Origin: Trematomus loennbergii | Taxonomy: Eukaryota; Chordata; Actinopteri; Perciformes; Nototheniidae | Assembly: GCA_012861695.1 (NCBI GenBank) | Contig: JAAOOA010000033.1 | Coordinates: forward strand, 14,654,434 to 14,718,433 | Length of the DNA stretch: 64,000 nucleotides | Reading direction: 5' to 3' | In this document: piece by piece, positions 1 through 13,800 of the stretch | How positions within the stretch are numbered: the first letter of the stretch is position 1 | Layout: each line of letters begins with the position of its first letter | Made by a program: the position numbers and the translations under genes | Notes under the pieces: model-generated | What the model was told of the DNA's origin: nothing | Seen by the model: only the letters and a program-made list of their open reading frames with translations | Databases searched by the model: none

Positions 1-230
1 GTGGCTAATTGGTGTCCAAATAATTCTATATGTATACAATACAAATGTGATTTGTGAGTTGTGATTGCCACAACTATGTGCCATATCTAACAGTCCAAGG
101 CCTGACTTTGTATGGAGGATAGATGATCTACAAACTTCACATCTCTGTCACAGTTTTTCCCTCTGACAATCACGCATCATCAGTAATTCATTTCATTTTC
201 TGCTCCTGTCATGTGCGTCCTCTTCTGCAG

Positions 231-2903
231 TCGTTGATCTGGTGTATTGGCGGAAGTTGAGGAGGACCGGTGTGGTGTTCACAGGTCTGGTGATGAGTCT
301 GGCCAGTCTGTTCCAGCTCAGCGCCATCACCGTGATCTCACACATCTGTCTGGGTGTCATGGCTGTCACCTTCACCCTCCGCCTCTACTACAAACTGCTG
401 GAGCTGCTGCGCTGGAACCCCGGGGTTCACCCCTTTGAGTGAGTCTGTCAACATTGATTTATTCTCACATATGCTTTTATCAAGATGCATTTAACTTCAA
501 ACCTAATTCTCATACTGTTTTAGAATGGTTCATGTAGTGTTAAAGGCATTACTAATTGAAAAGTCTTGATTTTTTTTCAATAGCTAGCATATCATGTGAC
601 CCAGTTTCTCTAAACCAATGCAGCATTGTTTTACTACACTGGACAAGATGAATACACCTGAACCTGGAGTGTATTGAACAAATATGATACTTTTCAATAA
701 AAGAGCTGAATTGTATTCAATATTCATATAAAATTGAAAAAACATTAAAACCCAATAGAAAATGTGTGTATCCTACCCATCAAGTAAAGTTATACAATGC
801 GACATTGACTTTGAGTCACAAGGTCTCATTAAAAGGAAGCTTATTAGAGTTTTTAATTAAAAGAAAGGCCAAGGGTCAAATAAAAAGAGTCATGGCATCC
901 AGTGTTGTAATACAATGCTGCAATGATTTGGAGTCGCTCGGTCACATGACATGGAAGCTATTTAAAAAGCCTTTTCAATAAAGAAACTGATTCATTTTCA
1001 TGGCAATATATAAGGCTTGAATGACTGTCGATATCCAACCTAAAACCAACATCACCTCTGTTTGATAGTTTTGTATTATTTGTGTTTCTGAGGCTTGTGT
1101 ATGTGTCTCTGCTTCAGGTCGTATCTGAATCATGACAGCTCTCTGACAGACAGGGAGACAGTGATGCTGGTGGAGGAGGTGGTCCTGATGATCGCATTTG
1201 CCCTCACAGAAATTAAACGGCTGATTTTTATTGAGAGCGTGATCGACTCCATTAAGGTCAGAGTGTGAGGATAAAATAATGATAATAATGTATGAACACA
1301 AACTGATCATAAAACCTGAAAGTGGTATGATGACAGGTCAGCATGTACTGTATGGGAGCGTTGCTCAACTTCACAGAGCTGCATAATGAAGCGTGTTGGT
1401 TCTCATTGGTATTTGTACTACAATCACTCTAAGGGACTCATTTGTTATCAACATTTCTTTCCGGTGCTCTCTCAGTTCGTCCTGCTCCTGTATCTGCTGA
1501 CTTATGTTGGGGTCTTTACCAGTGGCCTGACTCTGGTGATAACTGGTGAGTTATTTGATTCCAAAAGGGTTTTTTGATCTGCCAACGCCATGATTACAGT
1601 TTGGTGAGGTCTTTGCAAAAGAAAAGACTACTTGGGGATGATCATAGACATAGTTTAAAGAATCAAACTCTGAAAAGAGAGAGAAAACAAAGTTTAAAAT
1701 GTTCTGTTTCAACATCGAAGACACCAAAGAGTGTCATACCATAACCCAAAACCCCACTCTGCTTAGAGAGGGTTGTGTGCCATATCATTCAAATAAGAAC
1801 TACATTTAAATGATATACGGAAGCTCTGAAAGGCCTTAAGGTACATACAAAGTAAATATATTGAGTTAGCAAGTTATGTTACATATCTGTCATGTCTTGA
1901 CTAAAAAAATGTTATATTGATATTAATATATTAGCCTTGTGTAGTACATCTAGAAGAAGACATGCTTTTAATTCTAAGATAATAAGGTAGTGGTGCACTT
2001 TTTCCTCCTGTGGCCAAAATGAGTATTACAACAACACAACATTGTGAACTTCCACCTTTGAAAAGCGTTCATCCTGACCTATTTCACAGATGATTTATTT
2101 AAGGAGCTTAGTAAGATGATCCTGGCAAAAGCTTCATTTTTTCCTGTTCTTCAAGTCATTTATTCAGTAGATGAATCATCTAAGATTAGACGATTAAAAT
2201 GGATCACCAGATTTCTTCCCTCTCCTTTGCCTCTCAGTGCTTCCGTATTAACCTACACCTTGGTACTGAAATGATTTCTCTTTTGTCTTTGTTTAACAGC
2301 CGTGATCGTTGTTTTCTCCATTCCTCTGTTGTACAAAAAGAACAAGGTAAGTTCCTTTAAAAAAAAAATATAATCAATATCATTCACTAAACTGCAGTAG
2401 GCCTACTCCAGCAAAACATAATAATGGTGATAAACTAGTAACACCATTTATACATGTAAATTGTGTAGAGTTTTCCTGAATACCTTTATTGACCTCTCAT
2501 GTGATGGACATTTGCAAACTAAATACATACCCAGCCAGCAATAGGCTGAATATTCGGGTCCGGGGTGAAAAAGACTCCTCTGATACCACATAAACAGAAG
2601 TTAAAGAAAAGCTTTAAACTCTTACCTGTGTATCATTTTGTTGACAGATGCGTTTAAGGAGGATGGTTAGAGCGGTCAAAGCTTTTGTAAAGAAAATCAA
2701 AGACCTGTAAGTTACCTTCTATTTGCAAAATGTTCTCAAGGTAACAAATTATGACCATCTTTATGTTGATGCTGCTGTTTTGTTGCAGTTTCCTCAGTCT
2801 GTATTATAAGGTGAGACCCTCTTCTGCTCCTGAACCGGCCACAAAACCTGCACCTGCCCCTGCAGCTGCACCGGCTCCCAAACAGAAAGCCAAGGCAAAG
2901 TAA
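231..2903 (+). CDS. Reticulon family protein, C-terminal exons (RTN2-like), 5' end outside window
   Basis: Six exons encode a reticulon homology domain, which shapes tubular endoplasmic reticulum by wedging two long hydrophobic hairpins into the membrane. Exons: 231-438, 1118-1256, 1476-1545, 2300-2346, 2648-2706, 2789-2903 (stop TAA 2901-2903). All junctions are AG/GT and keep one frame. The domain opens with VDLVYWRKLRRTGVVF. Hairpin 1 is about 36 hydrophobic residues in the first exon; a hydrophilic loop of roughly 65 residues follows (exons 1-2); hairpin 2 starts at FVLLLYLLTYVGVF and ends at IPLLYKKNK. The tail is Pro/Ala-rich and ends KAKAK, which fits the KXKXX ER-retrieval pattern. 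Exon lengths 208, 139, 70 and 47 agree with the conserved reticulon structure. GVVFTGL and IPLLY resemble RTN2 more than RTN1, 3 or 4, but the paralogue is inferred. The first exon is preceded by an acceptor at 230, so the start codon lies upstream of base 1. Confidence 0.92.
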
Positions 2904-5189
2904 CTGGTTGGTCAAGTGTTTGAAAGCACCCACGATTTGGGATTCGGAAAATGTTGGAATGGTTACATCATCTGTGGGGCCACTTTGAGAGCCGGCTCAT
3001 TTCCATTTCTCCACCATGATGTTCATTAATAGGAGCAAGATATAATTGATCCTGACAGCTGAAACAAAGCTGCCCTTCACTCACAAAGAAAGAGTGGAAG
3101 TGTATGAGGAGAAGAATTTAATTTACTGAGATGCTGTTTGTAGGCAATGTTTAATATAACCAGTTCACACTCACATACTCTAAGCAGGGGCAGAATACCA
3201 CCGTGTGTTTTTTCTTTGATAACAGGTCTATTTTTACAGGGAGCTCCATGTTCCTGTTGAACTGCAGAATTATTCATAATGAACCACCAAAGCATTATTG
3301 CTGCTCTCATTATTGCTGCTCTCATTATGTCTATGCAGCACCATGAATTGTAAACTCGGTAGAATAAATCGGACATGCTGCTATTAATTAACATTAATGT
3401 TTTTTTTGCTTGCTACGTTGGATATATTTTAAAAAGCTTTTTAAAAAGCAACACCTTGCAACTCTTATGAGAGTTTAATGACAAATAATGAGGACATGTC
3501 ATATGCTGTTCATGCTAATTGCATTTAATCAGGTAGAAACTGACCTGCTGCTGCTCCTGGGCAGATTAGTTATTAAAGATATAAAGTGCAGGAACAGAAG
3601 AAGTGAGAGCAATTTAAACTCAGCAGTAAATTAAAATTGGACTGATTTAAGCACATAACAGAAGCATTTTAAATTAATTTGCAGATAGGACAACTTTATT
3701 TCTGCTCTCATATGTCACCTCCTGGTTAAAACACTAACAGGCCAACACATGTTTTGTGTCGGCCTGTGGATAGATATTCACTACTATTTCAGCTGGGTTC
3801 TGCTTTTTACCACGTCCTTATTGACAACACAAAATGTCAGTAAACAAGCCCATTAACATTTTAAAAGCTGCATCAATTAACTTGTGAATGCTAACTTTTT
3901 GGTGCTTCCAGCTGACACAAGACAATGCAGCATTCATTTGGAGTATGGTTTCTCGCCATGAAAAATAATATTTATTTGAATATTTTAGCTATCTTTTGTT
4001 CCCAATCGAAACAATGAACTTGTGGTCAGTAAGCCAAAACAATATGCTGAAAGATAGTAAAATGCTCTGAAGGGCTAATTGAATACTTATATGGCTTTGT
4101 TACTGGAAGCAACCTTTAATGTTAACATATTGTAGCTGCTTTAAGCTTGCCAAAATCTTTTTTTTTTACTTTTTCAAATACTCCTGAAGAAATTGTACAT
4201 CACCTTGGTTAGTGTTAAGTTGCCTACATGAGTCTTAAGTTGTACATAACTATAACTAGCTATGACCAGATACCCTGTTTCAGTTGCATAATAGTGTAAA
4301 CCAGTCGCACTATAACCTGCCTTAAGAGGACATGTAATTAGATAAAACTACAACAACAACAACAATTTAAAAATTAAAGCGATTTTCACATTGTCATTGC
4401 ATAAGTCATTCAACCAGTGGTGCTGCAGGACACGTTGAAAGCTGCTACACAAGATATTGTTAACTTGTGTAGCAGTTAGTCAATATATATGTATGATGGA
4501 GAATTGCCTTTAATGTATCTCCACTAGTGGCTCTTCAGGTGTGACTGTAATGGAGGGCTGCATTGTAGGCCTATGTGAACAGTTAAACATGTCTGGACTT
4601 TTCCTCCATAGCCTACTTTTATTGATAAATGTTCCCTCATTGTGACATTGTCATCAAAACTTTGAAATGCTTTAACTGTGAGACATGTGAGAAAGAGTAT
4701 CATTTAAATTCGGGGTGCACTATTCCTTTATTTATCCCTCACTCTGACCAGTGTACGGTTTTAGCTGCCAAACCTGAGCCTGTAGACTGTGAGTGGTTAG
4801 CTACTGTTAGCATGTCAGATTAATGTTGGTGACTAGTGCCCTCTAGTGGTCGGAGTTTCAGATCTTAAATCGCAGGTGCAGTCATACTAACATGTCTTAA
4901 TTAACTGATGTAATTTACAAAATGTCATTACAAAATATGAACCCCAGCCTAAAAATAGGACTGTGGTAGTTTCAGTATTTATTGAAAAAAAACAAGGTCA
5001 ACATTTTCTATAAAAATGTAATTTTCCAAAGCTGTGAGCAGTGTTAGCTGTAACTGAGTTGCAGGAGGGCTTAACCCGAACTGCGTTTTTTATTTTAATG
5101 TTGCCACTTTCTCTCTTGTTGTAGAATGGCTTATTTCTATAGGTATTTCATATTTTGTATTGTAAATTCCTATTGTTATGTTGCTCCCC
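2904..5189 (+). other. Probable 3' UTR of the reticulon gene
   Basis: This AT-rich stretch has no coding potential. It runs from the reticulon stop codon to a candidate poly(A) signal. A duplicated CTCATTATTGCTG segment (about 3292-3326) is the only internal repeat noted. Confidence 0.4.
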
Positions 5190-5195
5190 AATAAA
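5190..5195 (+). terminator. Candidate poly(A) signal AATAAA for the reticulon gene
   Basis: AATAAA follows a C-rich stretch and is followed by TTGTTTAG and T/G-rich sequence. It would give a 3' UTR of about 2.3 kb. An earlier AATAAA at about 3362 is an alternative. Confidence 0.35.
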
Positions 5196-5445
5196 AAGTT
5201 GTTTAGTAAAAATGCAGGGTGCTTGGTTAATCTTAATTCCTTTGTCAACTGTTACTGTTGTTACATTTATTTAATATGACGAAGTGTTGTGAAAAAAAAA
5301 AAAAAACGAACTGCACAATACTGCTTTTGATACTTTAAGTATATTTAGCTGATAATACTTAAATATCTTTACTTTAGTATAGCTTTAAAAGCAGGGCTTT
5401 TGTTGTGAAGTATTTCTGAGATGTGGTATAAGTACTTTAACTTAA

Positions 5446-5500
5446 TACGATACGATACGATATTACTTTATTTGTCAGATCAAGTCTGACATTTGTTAAT
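5446..5500 (-). repeat. LINE-like 3' tail with pentamer repeat
   Basis: A (TACGA)n run is followed by ACTTTATTTGTCAGA. On the minus strand this reads AATAAAGTAAT followed by (TATCG)n. The same arrangement, a short 3' end ending in AATAAAGTA plus a simple tail, recurs at 55875-55923. Confidence 0.5.
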
Positions 5501-6248
5501 ACTTCTTTGAACACTGCTTTCGAATTATTTAATTTTTTATATTCAATTATGAACAGTTTTGTTTAAATCCACGCTACAGAGAAAGTATTGTGATTCTTTT
5601 CTTTTATACTTGACATTACTGCCTGTGCTTTAGTCTGAGAAACATACAAAATCAATTAGGCTTGTCTACGTGAGTTACTTACCCTATAATCTAAATGCAT
5701 AACCAAATGTTAATCAAATACAGTAAGAAGCTCTCATGGACAGAGAGCAGCCAAAGGTCATATTTACTTCATATGGTCAGGGAGTGTAGTACTCACCATC
5801 ATGGGCTGCACCACCATGTTTGACCACTAGGTGTTGCTCTTGGAGAGTGTCAGCTACCCTCTTGACGAGAGCAAGGAGAAACCCACTGATCACTGACTGT
5901 CACTGATGCCCAGAAATAAATGGATCCTGACAAACATGTATACCATCACTGCAATGTGGGCTCCATACAAACATTATCTACACAACATGTTTCCTGGTAT
6001 TAGAAACAGCTCTTTTCTCTCTCTGTCGTGAGAATCACAATGTGACTGTGACCTTGAGATACATTTACCTCAAAAATCCTCCACACGTCATTTAAAAATC
6101 TTCAAGGACTTTTTCCTTTGTTTCCACATAAAGTGACTCAGAGCTTCCACCTCTCACTGTTTCAGAAGTCTTTTGCATCAACGTCATGAAGTGCAGTCTG
6201 ATTATACAAAGTAAGAACAGTTCATGTCACTGGTGCAAATGTTATGCA

Positions 6249-6254
6249 TTTATT
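6249..6254 (-). terminator. Candidate poly(A) signal for nectin-3 tail B transcripts
   Basis: TTTATT on the plus strand reads AATAAA on the minus strand, about 1.7 kb beyond the tail B stop codon. The reticulon gene would end about 1 kb away from the opposite direction, so the two genes converge here. Confidence 0.3.
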
Positions 6255-7249
6255 TGTTAATTGTAATACTTAAATCAAACAAGAAAGCGGCTCATGATGA
6301 TATTGTAAAAAATAAAGAAATGTAAAAAACTACAGCATACTAAACTTAGAGGGAACACCCCTAAAATATCATTATGGCACTTCAATCATTCAGGTAAAAG
6401 TCAAACATATTAAACAGTATATGTGAAGTATGTCGTCAGCTCCTCGCCACAAAAAGAATAGTTTACATATTTTCTACAGTATGTATATATAAAAAGGACT
6501 GACGTCAGAAACGTCTCATACTACTGTTTCCCTGATTAGTAGGTTATGACTCTACATAATAACACTGACACAGAGGCTACATTTACTCATTTACAAATCT
6601 ACTGTACAGTTGCCAAAAAGCATGGAGTCATAACATTACAGCAGCACATCACAGAGCTGGGACAGAAATACCTAATTTAATCCCTTCATGGTCTGTGTTG
6701 CAGTTAGTACATTTGGTCTCAGTGGACCTAAGCTGTTTGGATCTTGCGGGGTTTGGTCTAGTGATATGCCTGAGAGTAGAGTCTCAGATGTATGCACTGT
6801 GGTAGCCTCTCTGATAAAAGAAAAGAAAAAACAGTATTCAAATTGTGTTGGATAACTAAAAATCAGCTGTTTTCTTTCTACACTTGTACAGTATAGAGCA
6901 CAAGCTGATTGAGGGGCAAATACTGTGAGTTTTTGCTGTGATTTCTAAAGCATAACTTGTTTCCTCAATGATATCGAACACTAAATAGTCTTAAGGAAAT
7001 CTGAAATAAGAACAAATAATTCAATAAGTAGTTCAACATTTAAGAAGTGCACTTATTCACTTTGAATAGATCGATACCACTCCTGCGTCTGTAATGTACT
7101 GTACATATGAAGCTTAAGCTAGAAAGGGGTTAGCTTAGCATAGCAGAATGACTAGAAGCAGTTGGAAACAACTCGTGTGTCTCTGTCTGAAGGTGAAAAA
7201 CAAAATACTCGTACCAAACCTCTAAAATCACCACATTAAATCTGTTTGC

Positions 7250-7653
7250 TTAAAAGGTCACATATCTATATTTGTAGGTTCATTCTGTTTTTTTGAGTGT
7301 CTACCGTAACATATTTAAATGATTAAATGTTAACAAAATCATAATTTTCCTCTGTATTGTCTGTCTGAATATACCTGTATCCACACTGTTTCTAAAACGC
7401 TCTGTTCAAGTGCCTGTCCCTTTAGGTGCCCCACTCGAAAAAACCAAGAGTGCTCTGATTGACTTGTGAGAAAAATGTGGTGCACCTTTTCAAAGGTAGT
7501 TGTCACACCATTGGTTGAAACACTCAAATGGGGAGTGGTGTATTCTAATGACAATATTATGATATTGGAAGCCGATAAAATACTGATATGTAGTGGCTTC
7601 TCCACATACTCAAATGAATGTGGAGAAGCACTGAAAAGGTGAGTCCCCTTTAA
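7250..7653. mobile_element. TTAA-flanked MITE, degenerate
   Basis: The left end is TTAAAAGGTCACATAT. The right end is GTGAGTCCCCTTTAA, whose complement starts TTAAAGGGGACTCAC. TTAA on both sides fits a piggyBac-type target duplication. The internal string TCTGTCTGAATATACCTGT (7360-7378) is shared with the element at 18948-19169, so the two belong to one family. The element is about 400 bp with no coding sequence. Confidence 0.65.
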
Positions 7654-7945
7654 TCTCCGTTAAAAGGTACAGATTTTTTTTATCACCGGAGAGTGCCAGG
7701 TAATTTTAAATCATAAACTAAGCAAAGATAAGTGTCACCTGGCTATAGCTTCAACAAGAAAGCTAATAAACTAATTTCCCAAAATGTTGAACCATCCTTT
7801 AAGACAAATAACATTTAACGATGTGAAATAAAAGGTAATGAAAGTGTGTGTGAGGAACACTCCCTCTCTGAGGCGGCCAGCTGTTTCCTCCTCTGGATTG
7901 ACGGCTCAGTGATTCAGGGTGAAGCCTGGACTCTCTGTATGACAG

Positions 7946-10857
7946 TCACACATAGTGTTCTCGGTGGTTGATGTAGACCTGGTCTGTCCCACTCTGATGA
8001 CACACCCACTGCAGGCGGGGACAGCCGCTGGGTGGGGCTTTGAGCTGCCGGTGGTCCCGGCCTTGTTGCGGGTGGAGGGGGCTGCCTGTCACTCAGCTCG
8101 TGCCTGCGCTCTGCCCTGCGACTCTGCTGGTTAAAAAAATAATCAAACATAGCGTGACTGCTCTTTCTTGAGACAATAGTTTTATATACTCTTGTGATTG
8201 TCCTGAAAGAAACAGGAAAAGCTGTGGGTGAGACTAAAATAAGTGCAGGCTCATGATAGCTGGAGGTGAGCTGAGCACACAGATTAAAAATTAAACCATG
8301 CTACATATTAAATGAGTACAGCCATTAGGCCTTCTGCTTGATAAACAGATAATGGAATGGCTCAGGTTGTTATTACTTCCTGTTGTGACTCAGCAGTCAT
8401 CTCACCAAGAGTTCATATTGGTGGTGTAATGATAAGTATGTGACGATTTAGATGCACCAACGTGATGATAAAGCCCTGATGAAGGGGAGCGGGGCTTTAC
8501 CTGACAGAGCCAGGCCACTTGTGATGCGTGGACCCCCAGGGGATGGCCGGCGCTCTCTCAGAGTAGGGAGGGGGCGGCTTGTGTGTCGGAGGAAGGTCAA
8601 TCCTTTAAAGCAGAGACAAAGAAATTGCAATAAAGAGACATTTTCTTTTTGAGAACAGACATAAACCTAAAAGAACAAACTGTGCTATTAGAAAGAACAT
8701 TATTAGTTTGTGCTGGGGGAAAATTACATTTCTGAAAAAAGGTTTTTGAGCGGCTGCTAAAAAGAACACCAAATGCTGCTTTCTTACTTCTGAGAATAAT
8801 CCTCCTGATGATGTTATCGGCATCTCGGGTTGGGATTTGAAGTTACAAATACATAACAGAAAGCTTATTTATTAAACTCGAGGAAGAGTCTTTACAGCCT
8901 GACCCGCTCTAAAAAAACAAGTCAGTGTATTTCAGCGTCTGCTTCTTCCTTTGGACCATTATTTTGAAAATAAGTATCTTCCAAGTTCACTTTATTTATG
9001 GAAGTATAATGCTAAAACACTGAAGTGCTCCTTTAAGATATGGTATTCAGTGATACTAATGGTAGCATACAAACATTAATTATGAACTATTACATTTTAT
9101 GTAACCTTTATGTAACCAGGAGTACTCTGACTGATATTCAGAATAAAATATTTAAAAAAACACAAAAAAGGGAAAAACAGCAAGAAAAATCAAATAAAAC
9201 AATAAATATGGTTGAGTGTATTAAGAAACACGGCTATGAGGACTATGGACTTCCACTATTAAATTGGAAGACTTCTGACATCTGCTCTGAAATCCCTCAC
9301 GGTGCGAGTTCCTTAATTACGACGCTTAAATAAGACTCGTTTTCTCATTTAGAGAAATCCCCCTCCACTACTAAAATATGACCTAGAAAGTGACCTTGGC
9401 CATTCATAACATGATGTCATGACAGGCATTGATTCTCTCACACTGTATATCACTTGATGCAGCCCTTCCCTTTCATGCCTGGTATAGTAGAGAGTCCAGC
9501 TCAGTGACATGCTGTCCTGCACTCACGTCTGTGTGTGATGAAGGAGGGGGACGAGGCCTGTACACCCCCCACCCCCCTCGGGCATCCCACTGGGACTTCC
9601 AACCACGGTCACACTTAAGATGCTAAGTTTGTCGTGTCATTGACCACAGACCAACACGCCATCCTGTAGTGTCAGTGTGCTGATGCACAACGTATTTCCC
9701 CCTCAGATCAGGGTGTGTTCTGCCAGTCAGCAGAGTGTGAAGGTGGCCTATTATCACTGACACATAATCAGTCAGGTTGAAACTCAGTCAGAGGTATGCG
9801 CTGTCACTTAAATTAGGTCGCAAAAGAACAATATGCATGGAGTATTGAAAAAAATTGAGGACAATAAGAGAAAATATAAGATTGCAGGAGGAGAATACAA
9901 CAGTTAATCCAAAATCCTTTTAGATAAAACAATAATAATCCATGTGTGAACATTTTTCCCTCTTTGTACTTCCCCATTACAAGATGCAACTTGTATATCC
10001 AATCAGTCTCACTCACTTCTGCATTCATCATCATCGGCTCATTTGCAGTTGACTTGAAATCTGTAGTTTGGGAGCATTTAGCCCCCTGAATGAAATGCTA
10101 CAGAGATAACCTGTGTAGTAATTATTCAGCCTTCTTCCTTGAGACTTGCTCGATGTGTGTGACTGTGTTTCCCCTTAGTGAGCATACTCAATGACACACT
10201 AACAGGGATGGATGAGGGGATCAACCTGCGACCTTGCAGATATGGTCCACAGGTTTATAAGAGTGATTTGCATGTAACAGGAAGGAGGCTTATCAACAGT
10301 ATAAAGACACAGAAAGTAAAGAGTTGATCTAATTTTACAAAACATGGACTCTGGAGACAGACAAATAAGGAATGCATGCTGACAGCATTTCATGTCAGTC
10401 AGAGGACTCTGGCAGACTGTGGCCCAGCTCCTTCTGTAAATAATTCAACATCAAAGTTATTCTTCTTGGCTCTAACATTAACATGAGTGCGGGTGCACTA
10501 TAGGTCCAGACTGAACAAAATAGGACAAGGGCTTTCTGCCAAGACAGCAATTATGTGGCAACGCTCCACCTTGTCCTCCAGCTCCCTGCTCTCCACAGAG
10601 TGAAGGAGCCGCCCTGAACCCTCTGATGGGCTTCAGTCCCCCTCACAAGGTATCATGTCATTAATTAACCAGACGACCATGTTCTGCACCATGAATTATT
10701 CGTCAGACTTACACTTTGTCAGCAAAAACAGGCGGCGGGGCCTTGCGAGAAGTGAGGATCACGATGAGGAAGACAGCGATGAGGAAGAGAGCCAGGACTG
10801 CGCCCATCACGGCTCCGGCAACCACGATGGAGTTTGACCTCTCTGCCTCGGACTGGT
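7946..10857 (-). CDS. nectin3: Nectin-3 alternative 3' exons: transmembrane and cytoplasmic tail B
   Basis: Three exons provide an alternative membrane anchor and tail for the upstream nectin-3 ectodomain exons: 10857-10713, 8602-8501 and 8081-7946 (stop 7948-7946). The first reads DQSEAERSNS, then a hydrophobic segment from SIVVAGAVMGAVLALF to VILTS, then RKAPPPVFADK. The second carries VIDLPPTHKPPPPYSERAP, a proline-rich nectin tail motif with PPPPY. The third ends DQVYINHREHYV; EHYV fits the E/A-x-Y-V ligand that nectins use to bind the afadin PDZ domain. Joined to exons 1-5 it makes 1380 nt, exactly 459 codons plus stop, with no frame error. Exon 5 ends in phase 1 and suits both this exon and the tail A exon, so the two are mutually exclusive 3' ends, as in mammalian nectin isoforms. 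An acceptor 4 nt upstream (exon start at 8085) would give another C-terminus. Confidence 0.82.
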
Positions 10858-13800
10858 CTGAGGTAGAGTAGAGACACTTTCAGTACAACACTAACACAGG
10901 GATGTGAACATGTACAAGGGACAGAGACACACACTGGAAATAAAGTGTAGCTCCTAATAATGTTTTTTTAATAATAAATAGGCATTTTGCACTTCCGGGT
11001 GTCTATTCTCAAAGTCAATGGAGTCCATTTCTTTGTATGGGTTTTTGGTTAGATGCCTGAAATGAGGTCAATGGATAAGACAAGCTTAATACATTTAGAA
11101 TTGTTTTACAACATAAAATACGCGATAACTTTGAAAGCTTCTATTAATTTTAAAAGGGTCATCCATTATTTTTCAAATAGTTTTTTTTATAGTTAAGGAA
11201 AGGCATTGACCTGGAATGGTTAGTTAGAGGAAGTCATCAGGTGGCAAGTGTCGTGAAAGTTGTTTGCACATTTTTGAAAACTGAAGGTTACTCTGGGTTA
11301 CTATCTAGACTTGTGACATTGAATTCCTGCAATTGTTGTGTAGTTTGTTTATAGCCTGGCATTAGCTTTTTACTTCTGGCCATTGCTTTTAGTGTGAGCG
11401 TATTCTGGCAATAGCATGCAGATTTTCTTGCTGAACAAAACGCGTAGGTCTAAAAACGTGCGCTTTGCTATGCATTTTCTGCAATAAGCCAAAAGAGAAA
11501 GAAAAAAAAGTTGTCTTTTTGGCAATGGTGATGCTAACGTCCGGGTTTTTCTACAAAGAAAGCATCATCCCTGTAGCACTCTGTTTATAGAAGCATGCTC
11601 TGCTAGTATAAACATTTTGCAGACCCTCTGTGCAACCTTTGTCCCCCAGAGGCAACGAGAGTGACAGCAACATCAGTTTCAATCCTGCGGATGACGGACA
11701 GGGCATGCTGTATCAACCTGCTGCAGGCCAGGAGAGTAAAAGCTTCTGGTTTCAGATTGACACATCGCCTACAGGGCAGGCCAAGAGTGTTTTCAGTCTT
11801 TAAAGCTGGGTTTTGTGTGTGTTTCTGAGGCTTGACATTTAAAATGCAACAACACATTTGAAACCTGCAACGTGTGAGAGTTTTGTTAACTGGAGCACAG
11901 TTTGTTCTGGGGACTGTCATCATGTGTCTGCTGTTCCTCAAGGACTGTCCTCCTCCTCGTTTTGAAGAGGAAAGGAGGGGGCTCACATATGCTAAAGAAA
12001 AGGAACCATGAATGCCTCAGAATACTTGAACTATAAACGTGGTTGCTAAGCTAACTGCTTGCTAGCTTCTTGTTAAATGTACATGAAAGAGGTCCTTATT
12101 TTTCATATGTGTATCAAACTAATAAGTTATTATTTAAAATAAGTTACAAGCAAGTCTAAGTAGATAATATAATTAATATGCATAGTAGGGATAGGGCGTC
12201 TGCAGCCGAATTGAGTTCAATTGGAGATCCTGCACCCTTAAGCTCTTACTCAATAGTGATTCCCCTTACATGTTCACCTCCATCCATCTACACATGTCCT
12301 TACATTGTCCTTCTTCATGTCTTTTGCGTGTCTCGAGTTGTAAAGTCTGCAGAATTAGCTTTGTTTGACCATATGCTTGCATACGCTCCATGTTGTCCAC
12401 TGAGAGGATTAGGATTAATTGTGATTAAGATGCATTAAACTCAGAGAGCAGCGAGTTTTGGCCATTCAGCAGTAATGTGTAAAACTGTGATTGTGGGACA
12501 CTGAAGGAACTAGAGTACAAAAGGTGACACTGGTGGGCGAAACCAGTTGATTAAGCTAAGGTGAGGGGGGAAAAAATCAATAACTGTGCTGAGATGAGAA
12601 TCCTAAATAACAGTTCAATTCTGATGCAGATTGAACAAGCTGGGACTTCTGAGCTCTCCCCTCAGAGAGACTTCTTGCTCCTTTTCACCCTCCCCCTGTT
12701 CCTGTCATCTCACTTCATGCTGTCCTTTAACAGTTAACAACCGTTCGATTACCTTTGATGGCTGCTGAACTATGACAAGAGCCTCTTGAGTTGATCAAAA
12801 AGCCTTTAAAAATGCAGTTCATCAAACTGCATGCTTTAATGCCTGGTGACAGACGTTCCTCGCAGAAATTCATAATGTGACAAGGGATAAAAGTGCTTTA
12901 AACCTACAACGCATGGAGCACATCAGGGGTTTAATCATACAGGAAGAAATATATACAACTGCTTAGATGTTCTATTAGTTCATTGGTTTAAATATTTATT
13001 CTGGAGGGGGTTTGGATTAGTAGTGGATCAACTGTCCTCATACTAGGATCTGGCTCAAGTCAGTACAAGGCTCTTTCTGTCTCTCTTACTCCCTCACACA
13101 CACACCGACACACACACACTAAGTGAAGCCACAAAAAGTACTCAGCCAGCTCAGCGAAGCAGATGGGCTCATCATGAATTAAACACAGCACACCTTGGTG
13201 GCATGAAGAGATGTGAGCGAGCGTTTGATGATAAGACAACCCCCCCCCCCCACCACATCCGAACATCTTAACAGCAGGGTCAAGGGTCATTCTATTGGCC
13301 AGACAAAAGACCCCGCCGGGAGCAGATGCTGGTAGAATAGCAGAAGGGTGGTGGGGGGAGGTTAGAGCGGTAGGTGGTCTGTCATCGTGTCTCTCTGCTC
13401 TGTGATGCTGACGATGTGCTCCCACCTCTGCCTGGGAGTTAATATCAAAGTCTTCCTCTCTCACAGGCGTCAGCGCTGCATCCCTCTGCGCCGCCTGAGA
13501 CGTTCGCTCACTCCTTTGTGTGTTGTGAAAAGTATCCCTGGAAACTGTTGTGTGGTAGGCGCAACGCAAACCCACTGATCATCAAAACCCAGTGTCTCAA
13601 ACAAATCCATCGTTGCTACTACCGAGCTGCTCCTGCATGTCTTCTCAGACTGAGCATGCCCTGTTTCAAGGTCAGGATGACAACATCTGCTGGGACCATG
13701 ATGAGATCGGTAGAAGGCAGAGAGGTCAGCCGAAGATAAAAAAAAAAAGAATCTTGAGAGGGGAATGGTGGTCTCGAGGACCTGGAGCCCACCAGTGTCA

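Noticed and set aside
247..438. Alternative frame over the first reticulon exon
   Set aside because: It is a shadow of the reticulon frame, has no hydrophobic hairpin and does not continue across the splice sites.
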